Shown in pieces: positions 1 through 7,650 of a DNA stretch of 64,000 nucleotides. The translations under genes and the position numbers were made by a program. Source of the DNA: Verrucomicrobiales bacterium (GTDB taxonomy: Bacteria; Verrucomicrobiota; Verrucomicrobiia; Limisphaerales; J093); the NCBI GenBank assembly GCA_024233215.1, contig JACKPW010000005.1, forward strand, positions 124,001-188,000, given 5' to 3'. Within the stretch, counting starts at the first letter, position 1. Each line of letters opens with the position of its first letter. Under the pieces are notes generated by a model. That model ran no database searches. It was not told the origin of the DNA and saw only the letters and a list, made by a program, of their open reading frames with translations.

Positions 1-2
1 AG

Positions 3-1898
3 TGCCGGGGGTTCGGCGAACTGTTCTACCTGCCCAAGGGGGTGGACCGCGGAGCGCGGGAGGATGCCATCGAGGAATCGTGGTTTGGCTGGGCTGAGGG
101 ACAGCGCGAAACGTGTCCGGAATGCGAGGGCTCGCGGCTGAATGGCGTGGCACGCGCGGTGCGATTGATCCTGCCCGGCCGCCGGGAGGGACCCCGCATC
201 GAGGATCTCTCCCGGCTTTCCGTGGACGGGGCCGCGAAGTTCTTCCGCGACCTGCGACCTCGCGGTCGGTCGGGCCTTATCTCCCGGGACATCCTGCCTG
301 AGATCCTCGAGCGGCTGCGCTTCCTGGGTGAGGTGGGGCTCGGGTATCTGGAACTCGGGCGTTCGGTCACCACCCTTTCCGGCGGGGAAGCCCAGCGCAT
401 CCGGTTGGCGGCCCAACTCGGTTCGAACCTCAGCGGTGTTCTCTACGTCCTGGACGAACCCACCATCGGCCTCCACGCCCGCGACAATCAGCAGTTGCTG
501 GCCGCGCTTCGGAAACTGCGGTCGCGCGGGAACACGGTCGTCGTGGTGGAACACGACGAGGAAACCATGCGCCAGGCGGATCACATCATCGATCTGGGGC
601 CGGGCGCCGGTGTGAACGGGGGCGAGGTGGTGGCCCAGGGCACCCTCGCCGCCCTGCGGAAGCATCCGGAATCCGTCACCGGAAAGGCCCTGCGCGAACG
701 GCCGAACCACCCCGCGCGAGGAGAGCGACGGCCCGTTGGGCTGAAATCCGAAATCCGAAATCCGAAGCCCGAAGGGCGAGCGCGGAGAGGGCGAACCGCG
801 GGAGGGCGAGACTCCGTCGAGCCGAAGGTTCCTTCGGATTTCGGATCTCGGACTTCGGATTTCCCCACCGGCTGGCTGACTCTGACCGGGGCCAACGCGA
901 ACAACCTGAAGGATCTGACGGTTCACTTTCCGCTGGGACGATTCGTGGTGGTCACCGGGGTGAGCGGTTCCGGTAAGAGCACGCTCATTCGCGAATGTCT
1001 CCTCCCGGCGTTGACCGGTGCCATGGACGCAAAACGCCGGTCCCGCCGCGACGGCCCGCAGGTCTCCGGGCACGAGTCGCTGAAGGCGGTGCATGAGGTC
1101 GATCAATCGCCGATTGGCCGGACCCCGCGTTCGACGCCGGCGACCTATGTCGGCTTTTTCGACGAGATTCGCCGGTTGTTTGCGGCGCTGCCGGAGGCCC
1201 GTTTGCGCGGCTATTCGCCGGGGCGTTTTTCCTTCAACAGCCGGGAAGGGCGCTGTGCGGAGTGCGAGGGCGCCGGAGCGGTGAAGCTGGAAATGAACTT
1301 CCTGCCGCCGGCCTTCGTGACCTGCGAAAGCTGTCGGGGACTGCGGTTCGGTCGCGAAACCCTCGACCTCGAGTATCACGGGAAGAACGTGGCGCAGGTG
1401 CTCGACCTGAGCGTGGCAGAGGCGCGGGAGTTCTTCGCCGCCGTGCCCCGCATCCGCCGCGCGTTGGATGCCCTGCACGATACCGGCTTGGACTACCTCA
1501 AGCTGGGCCAGACCAGCCCCACCCTCAGCGGTGGGGAAGCCCAGCGCGTGAAGCTGGTGTCGCACTTGCTGACCGGCCTCAAGCCGCGCGCGGAGCAGAT
1601 CGTTGCCGTCGGGCGCCAGAGTCTGTTCGTGCTGGAGGAACCGACCATCGGGCTGCACGCGTCGGATGTCCGGCGCTTGGTGGAAGTGCTGCAACGCCTG
1701 GTCGATGCCGGGCACAGCGTTGTCGTGATCGAACACAACCTGGACCTGATCGCCGAGGCCGACTGGGTGATCGATCTGGGCCCGGAAAGCGGCGAGGCCG
1801 GCGGCCGGATCGTCGTGGAGGGCCCGCCTGAGAAGGTGGCCCGCTGCCGTCGCTCACACACGGGGAAGTGGCTTCGACCCGTGCTGGGCGGGGGTTGA
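3..1898 (+). CDS. uvrA: UvrA excinuclease ABC subunit A, 5'-truncated by the window edge
   Basis: Damage-recognition ATPase of nucleotide excision repair, acting with UvrB in the cytoplasm. The frame is open to the left edge, so about 631 C-terminal residues are visible and the real start lies upstream. In order it shows a CPEC half zinc motif, the first ABC signature LSGGEAQRIRLAAQL with Walker B LDEPTIGLH, a second Walker A TGVSGSGKST, the second zinc module CAEC...CESC, a second signature LSGGEAQRVKL and the terminal IEHNLD H-loop. Two oddities stand out. The second Walker B reads LEEPT, so the usual first Asp is Glu. The linker before the second Walker A carries an in-frame insert made of a palindromic repeat (743-863). 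Family assignment is very secure; whether this is the sole UvrA or a paralogue cannot be told. Confidence 0.96.
   Translation, partial: CRGFGELFYLPKGVDRGAREDAIEESWFGWAEGQRETCPECEGSRLNGVARAVRLILPGRREGPRIEDLSRLSVDGAAKFFRDLRPRGRSGLISRDILPEILERLRFLGEVGLGYLELGRSVTTLSGGEAQRIRLAAQLGSNLSGVLYVLDEPTIGLHARDNQQLLAALRKLRSRGNTVVVVEHDEETMRQADHIIDLGPGAGVNGGEVVAQGTLAALRKHPESVTGKALRERPNHPARGERRPVGLKSEIRNPKPEGRARRGRTAGGRDSVEPKVPSDFGSRTSDFPTGWLTLTGANANNLKDLTVHFPLGRFVVVTGVSGSGKSTLIRECLLPALTGAMDAKRRSRRDGPQVSGHESLKAVHEVDQSPIGRTPRSTPATYVGFFDEIRRLFAALPEARLRGYSPGRFSFNSREGRCAECEGAGAVKLEMNFLPPAFVTCESCRGLRFGRETLDLEYHGKNVAQVLDLSVAEAREFFAAVPRIRRALDALHDTGLDYLKLGQTSPTLSGGEAQRVKLVSHLLTGLKPRAEQIVAVGRQSLFVLEEPTIGLHASDVRRLVEVLQRLVDAGHSVVVIEHNLDLIAEADWVIDLGPESGEAGGRIVVEGPPEKVARCRRSHTGKWLRPVLGGG
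743..863. repeat. Palindromic repeat inserted in frame inside uvrA
   Basis: Left arm is a run of gaaatccgaaatccgaaatc followed by cgaagcccgaag. The right arm, cttcggatttcggatctcgg onward, is close to its reverse complement. The arms flank a centre containing ggcgagactccgtcgagcc. The insert is translated as a low-complexity stretch (KSEIRNPKPE...SDFGSRTSDF) absent from E. coli UvrA as I know it. A half copy of the same arm lies at about 2738-2770. Confidence 0.8.
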
Positions 1899-2003
1899 GC
1901 ACCGGATTCAGGTTTTGGGCTTCAACTGGGAAACCGCGGATGAACGCAGAGGGACAAGGACCGGCAAGGGCCGGAAGACACTGGCCCAGGCGGACGTCGT
2001 CAG

Positions 2004-2165
2004 GGCGTGATTCGCGACGGGGCGGGACGGCGGAAAGCGGCGATTGAGATCGCACGCAGTCCACGACGCTCCGCGAGGTTTTGGAGTGCGGTGAAAAGCG
2101 CCAGCCTTCACCGCTTTGGCCGCACGATGAAAGGACCCGTCAGCAGCCTGGCAACGCCTCAGGAC
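2004..2165. repeat. 162-bp direct repeat, copy 1
   Basis: Begins ggcgtgattcgcgacggggc and ends cctcaggac. It matches 2368-2529 at a constant offset of 364 bases, with only two mismatches seen (cgcacgatgaaagg here, cgcaccatcaaagg there). Confidence 0.93.
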
Positions 2166-2226
2166 GCGTGGTTGCCTCCACTTGATCGTGCATCTTGCCC
2201 ATTTGCTTTACCCGCGCCCATCCAGG

Positions 2227-2367
2227 TCAGTGCCCCTCGAATTGAGTTCCCGGGGGCTTGAACGGGCGAACATTCGTCAAGTCCGGTTCATCGAAGGTGA
2301 GGTTGACGAAATCGCCGGTCCAGCCGGTCAGGCAGACGAGCCAGAGCGAGAGCAGGGACTTCTTCAT
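2227..2367 (-). pseudogene. Remnant of a secreted-protein gene (46 codons)
   Basis: The minus strand from the ATG at 2367 reads MKKSLLSLWLVCLTGWTG, a plausible signal peptide, then DFVNLTFDEPDLTNV and a stop after 46 codons. The post-signal sequence resembles the N-terminus of the large secreted proteins common in Verrucomicrobia, so I read this as the first exon-like scrap of a longer gene cut off by repeat rearrangement. The ATG abuts the edge of repeat copy 2. It could instead be a genuine tiny gene, but no downstream domain remains. Confidence 0.4.
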
Positions 2368-2529
2368 GGCGTGATTCGCGACGGGGCGGGACGGCGGAAA
2401 GCGGCGATTGAGATCGCACGCAGTCCACGACGCTCCGCGAGGTTTTGGAGTGCGGTGAAAAGCGCCAGCCTTCACCGCTTTGGCCGCACCATCAAAGGAC
2501 CCGTCAGCAGCCTGGCAACGCCTCAGGAC
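2368..2529. repeat. 162-bp direct repeat, copy 2
   Basis: Second copy of the 2004-2165 repeat, same orientation, two mismatches. Together the copies bracket the gene remnant at 2227-2367. Confidence 0.93.
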
Positions 2530-2532
2530 CCT

Positions 2533-2705
2533 TCCGCGGGTCCTGCTCGTAATCCTACTCGTCATCGCAGCCCCCACGCTTTACCACACCCAGGCCCCGA
2601 AAGCCAGCCCCGCCTCGTGACCCTGTGGCCTCCGACAATCCAAGATGCGGTCCATGAGATTACGATGAGGATGACGATCACGAAACCGAGCTTGAAGAGC
2701 CTGAG
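2533..2705. repeat. Dispersed palindromic repeat (family also at 53183)
   Basis: The left end carries cgcgggtcctgctcgtaatc followed by ctactcgtcatcg. The right end carries gagattacgatgaggatgac, roughly its reverse complement. The same two ends, with a diverged centre, recur at 53183-53345, so this is a dispersed two-armed element. Confidence 0.7.
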
Positions 2706-2893
2706 ATGCGAACGGGCTTCGGTCTTCGGGCTTGCCTCGGATTTCGGATTTCGGGCTTCGGATTTCCCATGGGCCGGCCCAGGGGGAGCTTCGCCCTCCC
2801 GATCAACCATGCGCCGTGTTGGTTGCGGGGCACTTAGGCTTGCCCATTGGGGAAGGACTTTCCATCCTCCGGGATGCCCGGCGATTGTTGATC

Positions 2894-3922
2894 ATGAAGC
2901 GCAAGACCGTTCTCACCGTTGTTTCGTTGCTCGCGTTGGCGGGGGCCCTGACCACCGGATGCCACGAGCGTTCGCCTGTCTCCCCGCCGACCGGTTCCCC
3001 GGAGCGCAAGTTCACCATCGCCACGGTGGTGAAGCTCGACGGGATTGCCTGGTTCAACCGGATGCGGGAAGGGGTGGAACGGTTCGCCCGCGAGACCGGG
3101 CATGACTGTTTCCAGCAGGGCCCGCCCAAGGCCGATGCCGCCCTGCAGGTGCAGATCATCGAGGACCTCATCGCGCAGGGCGTGGACGCGATCTGTGTCG
3201 TGCCGTTTTCCGTCGAGGCCCTGGAACCGGTGCTGGGGAAGGCGCGCAAGCAGGGCATTCTGGTCGTGGCGCACGAGGCTTCCAACCTGGCGAATGCCGA
3301 CCTGATCATCGAACCGTTCGACAACCATGCGTATGGCGCGCACCTGATGGATCATCTGGCACGGTTCATGGGTGAGCAGGGCCAGTTCGCGGTGTTCGTC
3401 GGCAGCCTGACCTCTCAGTCCCACAACGAATGGATCGATGGCGCGCTCGCCCGGCAGAAGGCGGAATACCCGAAGCTGTCGTTGGCGAGGGATCGGATCG
3501 AGGAATACGACGACCAGAACACGGCCTACCAGAAGACGCTGGAACTGTTGAAGGCGTTCCCGGAATTGAAGGGCATCCAGGGCAGTGCGTCGACCACCGC
3601 CGCGGGGGCTGGGTTGGCGGTCGAGGAACGAGGGTTGCAGAACCAGGTCAGTGTCGTGGGTTCCGGCCTGGTCTCCCAATGCCGTCAGTATCTCGAGAGT
3701 GGCAGCGTGAAATTGATCAGTTTCTGGGACCCGGCCGATGCCGGCTATGTCATGAACCGGCTGGCGGTGCGGTTGCTGGAGGGTCGTCAGATTGGCGATG
3801 GCGAAGACCTCGGGGTGGAGGGGTATCACGCCCTGCAGCGCGACACCGCGAAAACGAACCTCTTTTTCGGCGCGGCCTGGGTGGACGTGACCACGAACAA
3901 CATGGCGCAGTACAACTTCTGA
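2894..3922 (+). CDS. Sugar ABC transporter substrate-binding lipoprotein (RhaS/LsrB-like)
   Basis: Binding component of a CUT2-type importer that captures a sugar outside the inner membrane. The 342-residue product starts with a lipoprotein signal ending LALAGALTTGC, with the lipidated Cys at residue 23. A periplasmic-binding fold of the Peripla_BP_4 type follows (FTIATVVKLDGIAWFNRMREG near the mature N-terminus). The later motifs (ELKGIQGSAST, SGSVKLISFWDPADAGY) resemble the rhamnose- and autoinducer-2-binding branch. ATG 2894 is chosen because it places the lipobox correctly; longer in-frame starts run into repeat sequence. Its stop lies four bases before the ATPase gene. The ligand is not determined; rhamnose is the best guess from similarity. 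Confidence 0.88.
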   Translation: MKRKTVLTVVSLLALAGALTTGCHERSPVSPPTGSPERKFTIATVVKLDGIAWFNRMREGVERFARETGHDCFQQGPPKADAALQVQIIEDLIAQGVDAICVVPFSVEALEPVLGKARKQGILVVAHEASNLANADLIIEPFDNHAYGAHLMDHLARFMGEQGQFAVFVGSLTSQSHNEWIDGALARQKAEYPKLSLARDRIEEYDDQNTAYQKTLELLKAFPELKGIQGSASTTAAGAGLAVEERGLQNQVSVVGSGLVSQCRQYLESGSVKLISFWDPADAGYVMNRLAVRLLEGRQIGDGEDLGVEGYHALQRDTAKTNLFFGAAWVDVTTNNMAQYNF

Positions 3923-3926
3923 CGCT

Positions 3927-5486
3927 GTGGCGGCCGGTCTGGAATCCCCGTCCATTCCCGTGCCGGAAGGGGCGTCTCCGGGGACCCCCTTCGCGGCCCT
4001 GCATGGGCTGTCGAAGCGTTTTGGCGGCGTGCAGGCGCTGGACGACGTTTCGCTGCAACTGCGCGCCGGGGAGATTCGCTGCCTCGCGGGTGAGAACGGC
4101 TGCGGCAAGTCCACCTTGATCAAGCTGCTGTCCGGTGTGCTTCGCCCGGACGCGGGTCGCATCGAAATCGATGGCGATTCCCACGAGCGGCTGCGCCCGA
4201 TCCAGGCAATCCGGTTGGGAATCCAGGTCATCTACCAGGACTTCGCGTTGTTTCCCAATCTCAGCGTGGCGGAGAACCTGACACTTCCCGGGTTGGTGGA
4301 GCAGCGGCGGTTCTGGGTGAACCGACGATCACTTCGGCCGGCGGCGGCGGAAGCCCTGGCGAACCTGGGGGTCGAATTGCCGCTCGATACGACGGTCGGC
4401 GGGCTGCCGGTGGCGGGACAACAACTGGTTGCGATCGCGCGTGCCCTCCGGCAGCGGGCCCGGTTGCTGGTGTTGGATGAACCGACGACCGCACTCACCC
4501 ACAAGGAGGTGGAGGTGTTGCTGGGCGTGTTGCGCCGACTCCGCGAAGCCGGTGTGGCGATCCTGTTCGTCAGCCACAAGACCCGCGAGGTGCTTGACCT
4601 GGCGGACTCAGTCAGCGTGTTGCGCAACGGACGCCTGGTGGCCGGGGGTGCCGGCAGCGACTTCACGCCAGGCTCGCTGGCGGAAGCGCTCACCGGCCGA
4701 AGCGTGGGGGGCCTGTCGCCCTCGCCTCGGGCAGACCTTCAGGAATCGGATCGTGCCGGGCCGCGGATTGAGGTGTCGGACTTCTCCGTTCCCGGCGGCT
4801 GCAGCGGGATCCACCTGCAGGTGAGGGCCGGCGAAATCGTTGGGCTGGCCGGGTTGCTCGGGGCGGGGCGAACGGCCCTGGTGCAGGGCCTGTTCGGCCT
4901 GAATCCGCAGGCGCGCGGCAGGGTGCGGGTGGACGGCCGCGAGGTGACGCCGGATTCGCCGGAAGCGGCCATTGGCGCGGGGTTGGCGTATGTCCCGGAG
5001 GACCGACTGAGCGAGGGGTTGTTCCTGAATCAATCCATCGAACGAAACATCGTGGTTTCCACCCTGAGGTCGTTGCGGGGACGCTGGCGGATGCTGAAGC
5101 CGGCCGGGGTTCGGTCGGCGGCGGAGGCCGGGGTCCGCCAGACCGGGGTGAGGACCCAGACCGTCACGCAGCCGGTCTCCACGTTGTCGGGCGGCAACCA
5201 GCAGAAGGTGCTGCTGGCCCGGTGGCTGGCGACCGGGGCGCGGGTGTTGATCCTGAACCGGCCCACCGCCGGCGTGGACATCGGTGCCCGCGAGGAAATC
5301 CATGCGCGCCTTCGGGCTTTTGCGGCCGACGGACTGGCCATCCTGCTGATCTCCGACGAGCTGCCGGAACTGGCGTCGTTGAGCCACCGGGTGCTGGTGA
5401 TGCATCGCGGCCGGGTTGCAGTGGAACTTGAGGGGAACGCGGTGGAGGAGGGGAATCTCGCGCTTGAGCTGGACGGACTCGCATGA
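3927..5486 (+). CDS. Sugar ABC transporter ATP-binding protein, two nucleotide-binding domains
   Basis: Energises the importer encoded by its neighbours. The 519-residue protein has two fused ABC domains, as in RbsA/RhaT. The first has Walker A GENGCGKST, and LDEPTTALT as Walker B. The second has the degenerate P-loop GLLGAGRTALV typical of CUT2 ATPases, then signature LSGGNQQKVLLARWL and LNRPTAGVD. In that last motif the expected Asp-Glu is Asn-Arg, consistent with a weakly catalytic second site. It uses a GTG start four bases after the binding-protein stop and overlaps the next gene by four bases (ATGA), so translation is probably coupled. Confidence 0.93.
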   Translation: MAAGLESPSIPVPEGASPGTPFAALHGLSKRFGGVQALDDVSLQLRAGEIRCLAGENGCGKSTLIKLLSGVLRPDAGRIEIDGDSHERLRPIQAIRLGIQVIYQDFALFPNLSVAENLTLPGLVEQRRFWVNRRSLRPAAAEALANLGVELPLDTTVGGLPVAGQQLVAIARALRQRARLLVLDEPTTALTHKEVEVLLGVLRRLREAGVAILFVSHKTREVLDLADSVSVLRNGRLVAGGAGSDFTPGSLAEALTGRSVGGLSPSPRADLQESDRAGPRIEVSDFSVPGGCSGIHLQVRAGEIVGLAGLLGAGRTALVQGLFGLNPQARGRVRVDGREVTPDSPEAAIGAGLAYVPEDRLSEGLFLNQSIERNIVVSTLRSLRGRWRMLKPAGVRSAAEAGVRQTGVRTQTVTQPVSTLSGGNQQKVLLARWLATGARVLILNRPTAGVDIGAREEIHARLRAFAADGLAILLISDELPELASLSHRVLVMHRGRVAVELEGNAVEEGNLALELDGLA

Positions 5487-6454
5487 AACCCCCGGGGTCA
5501 TGGCGTCATGAGACCGTGCTGGCGGCGGTGGTGGTGGCGTTGATGGTGGGGATCGGCCTGGTCAACCCGGCCTTCTGGACGCTGGCGAACTTCTTTGACC
5601 TGTTGAAGGCGAGCGTCGTTACCGGGATCCTGGCACTGGGGGTGTTGATTGTCCTGATCTCCGGAGGCATCGACATCTCGTTCACCGCGATTGCTGCTTT
5701 CGCGATGTATGTCACGTGCTGGATCTCGGTGAGCCTCGGGGGCGAGGGGAGCGTCCTGCTCGGGTTGCTCCTGGCGGTGGGGATGGGCACCGGGCTCGGC
5801 CTGATCAACGCCTGCTTCATTGGGGGGCTGCGGCTGCCGACGCTGATTGTCACGCTGGGGACGGCGGGGGTGTTTCACGGCTTTCTGCTGGCCTTCATCG
5901 GGACGGAGATCATTAACACGTTGCCGCCGGCCTACGTGCGGTTCTCGCGGTGGCAGGGATTCCGGCAAACGCTGTCGGGCGGGGAGACCATCGGCCTCTC
6001 GGTGACGGTCCTGGCCCTGGTGGCGGCGGCTGTGATTGTGGGGGTATTGCTCCGGCGTACGGTCCTGGGCCGTTCGATATACGCCCTGGGCGGAAACCCC
6101 GAGGCGGCCCACCGTATTGGCATTCGGGTCGCGCGGGTTCAGTTCCTGATCTACGGCCTGGTGGGGGGGCTCGCGGGCCTGGCGGGTCTGATTCATGCCG
6201 TGATGATGCGGAATGCGAATCCATCCGACCTCGTGGGCACGGAACTCAACGTCCTGGCGGCGGCAGTGTTGGGTGGGGCGAGCATTTTCGGGGGGCGGGG
6301 AAGCGTCGCTGGCACGCTGCTCGGGGTGTGGCTGATCGTGGTGTTGAACAACAGCCTGATTCTGCTCGGGGTGCCGTCCTACTGGCAGCGGGTGTGGGTC
6401 GGAGCCACCATCGTGGTCAGTACCGCGATTTCGGCGCGGAGGCGGTCGTCATGA
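5483..6454 (+). CDS. Sugar ABC transporter permease 1
   Basis: Inner-membrane channel subunit of the importer, RbsC/RhaP family, 323 residues with about eight to ten hydrophobic segments. Diagnostic motifs include SGGIDISFTAI, LPTLIVTLGT, the EAA-like loop ALGGNPEAAHRIGI and LGGASIFGGRGSVAGT. It overlaps the ATPase stop by four bases and the second permease start by four bases. Two non-identical permeases in one operon fit a heterodimeric channel such as RhaPQ or LsrCD. Confidence 0.93.
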   Translation: MKPPGSWRHETVLAAVVVALMVGIGLVNPAFWTLANFFDLLKASVVTGILALGVLIVLISGGIDISFTAIAAFAMYVTCWISVSLGGEGSVLLGLLLAVGMGTGLGLINACFIGGLRLPTLIVTLGTAGVFHGFLLAFIGTEIINTLPPAYVRFSRWQGFRQTLSGGETIGLSVTVLALVAAAVIVGVLLRRTVLGRSIYALGGNPEAAHRIGIRVARVQFLIYGLVGGLAGLAGLIHAVMMRNANPSDLVGTELNVLAAAVLGGASIFGGRGSVAGTLLGVWLIVVLNNSLILLGVPSYWQRVWVGATIVVSTAISARRRSS

Positions 6455-7458
6455 ACGCGCGTTTCCAGTGGGGGATCCGTCGGGTGCGGGCGGCCTTGCA
6501 GTCCGATGCGTTGCGGCTGTCTGGGATTTGTTTGGGAATCGGGCTGCTGATGACGCTGTTGCTACCGGGCAAGTTCCTGACGGTGCGCAATCTCACTTCG
6601 ATGGGTTTTCAATTCCCGGAGTTGGGTCTGTTCGCGCTGGCGGTGATGTTGTCGCTGATCACCGGCGGCATTGATCTGTCGGTGGTGAGCACGGCGAACC
6701 TCGCCGGGATACTCGCGGCCCTGGTCCTGACCCGCCTGATCCCGGAGGGGGCGGGGGATAGGGCGACCCTGGTCGGTTTGCTGGCGGCGGTGGGGCTCGC
6801 GCTGGCGACGGGGGCTTTGTGTGGGTTGGGGAATGGACTCATCATCACCCGCCTGGGGGTTACCCCCATCCTGGCCACGCTGGGAACGATGCAGCTTTAC
6901 ATGGGCTTTTCCCTGGTAATCACCCGGGGACCGGCGGTTTCGGGATTCCCCAAGGCCTTTCTTGCCCTGGGCAACGGCACCCTCGCCGGGGTTCCGGTTC
7001 CGTTGTGGCTCTTCGCGATGGCCGGAATGGCGGTGGCCCTGCTGCTTGGGCGCACGGTGTTCGGGGTTCAGGCGGGTTTGATCGGCAGCAGCGATAGGGC
7101 CGCACGGTTCGCCGGCATCCCGGTGACCTCGGTGCTGGTGCGAACGTATGTGGTCTCCGGCGTGCTCGCCGGCCTGGCCGGTTTGATCATCATTGCGCAC
7201 ACCAACTCGGCGAAGGCGGACTACGGCGCATCGTACCTGCTGCAGGCCGTGCTGGTGGCCATCCTGGGGGGCGTGGATCCCAAGGGTGGATTCGGTCGGG
7301 TGCGCGGGGTGGTGCTGGCATTGCTGGCGCTGCAGTTCCTGTCGAGCGGTTTCAGTCTGCTGCGGTTCAGCCAGTTCACCAAGGAATTCGCGTGGGGCGT
7401 CCTGCTGTTGCTGGCGATGGGGATCGGCGCGCTGGGTCGGCGCGATGGCCGGCCTTGA
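6451..7458 (+). CDS. Sugar ABC transporter permease 2
   Basis: Second channel subunit, 335 residues, same family as the preceding permease: ITGGIDLSVVSTANLAGI, LGVTPILATLGTMQLY, IGSSDRAARFAGIPV and VAILGGVDPKGGFGRVRGV. ATG 6451 overlaps the previous stop (ATGA). A longer in-frame opening upstream lies inside permease 1 and is ignored. Last gene of the transporter run; a repeat element (7496-7650) follows immediately and may separate it transcriptionally from the glycosidase-like gene. Confidence 0.92.
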   Translation: MNARFQWGIRRVRAALQSDALRLSGICLGIGLLMTLLLPGKFLTVRNLTSMGFQFPELGLFALAVMLSLITGGIDLSVVSTANLAGILAALVLTRLIPEGAGDRATLVGLLAAVGLALATGALCGLGNGLIITRLGVTPILATLGTMQLYMGFSLVITRGPAVSGFPKAFLALGNGTLAGVPVPLWLFAMAGMAVALLLGRTVFGVQAGLIGSSDRAARFAGIPVTSVLVRTYVVSGVLAGLAGLIIIAHTNSAKADYGASYLLQAVLVAILGGVDPKGGFGRVRGVVLALLALQFLSSGFSLLRFSQFTKEFAWGVLLLLAMGIGALGRRDGRP

Positions 7459-7495
7459 GAGGCGAACAGACAAGCCGTATCTCTGGAGTGAAGTG

Positions 7496-7650
7496 AACCA
7501 CGAAATACACGGAATACACGAAAACGAGGGGAGAGAGTTGATCTCCGCATCTGCGCCCAACCGACTCCTGGGTGAGGCAGCCGATCCATCAATGCGACCC
7601 GCCCGCTTGCTGGGGCTGATTCGGCGTTGTCTTCGTGTGTTTTGTGGTTT
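7496..7650. repeat. Palindromic repeat, aaccacgaaatacac family, copy 1
   Basis: The left arm aaccacgaaatacacggaat is answered near 7630-7650 by cttcgtgtgttttgtggtt, its approximate reverse complement. The same architecture and arm sequence recur at 57697-57860. It lies between the permease stop and the next gene and overlaps one possible start of that gene. Confidence 0.8.

Larger units (their letters stand above)
1899..2893. other. Long intergenic region made of repeats and a gene remnant
   Basis: No intact gene is supported in this 995-base gap between uvrA and the sugar transporter operon. It begins with a short dispersed-repeat motif (aaaccgcggatgaacgcaga, near 1929). Two 162-base direct repeats (2004 and 2368) follow, with a truncated signal-peptide gene between them. 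A palindromic element (2533-2705) and a half copy of the ggatttcggatttc repeat (about 2738-2770) complete it. The open frames in it are translated repeats. Confidence 0.7.
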
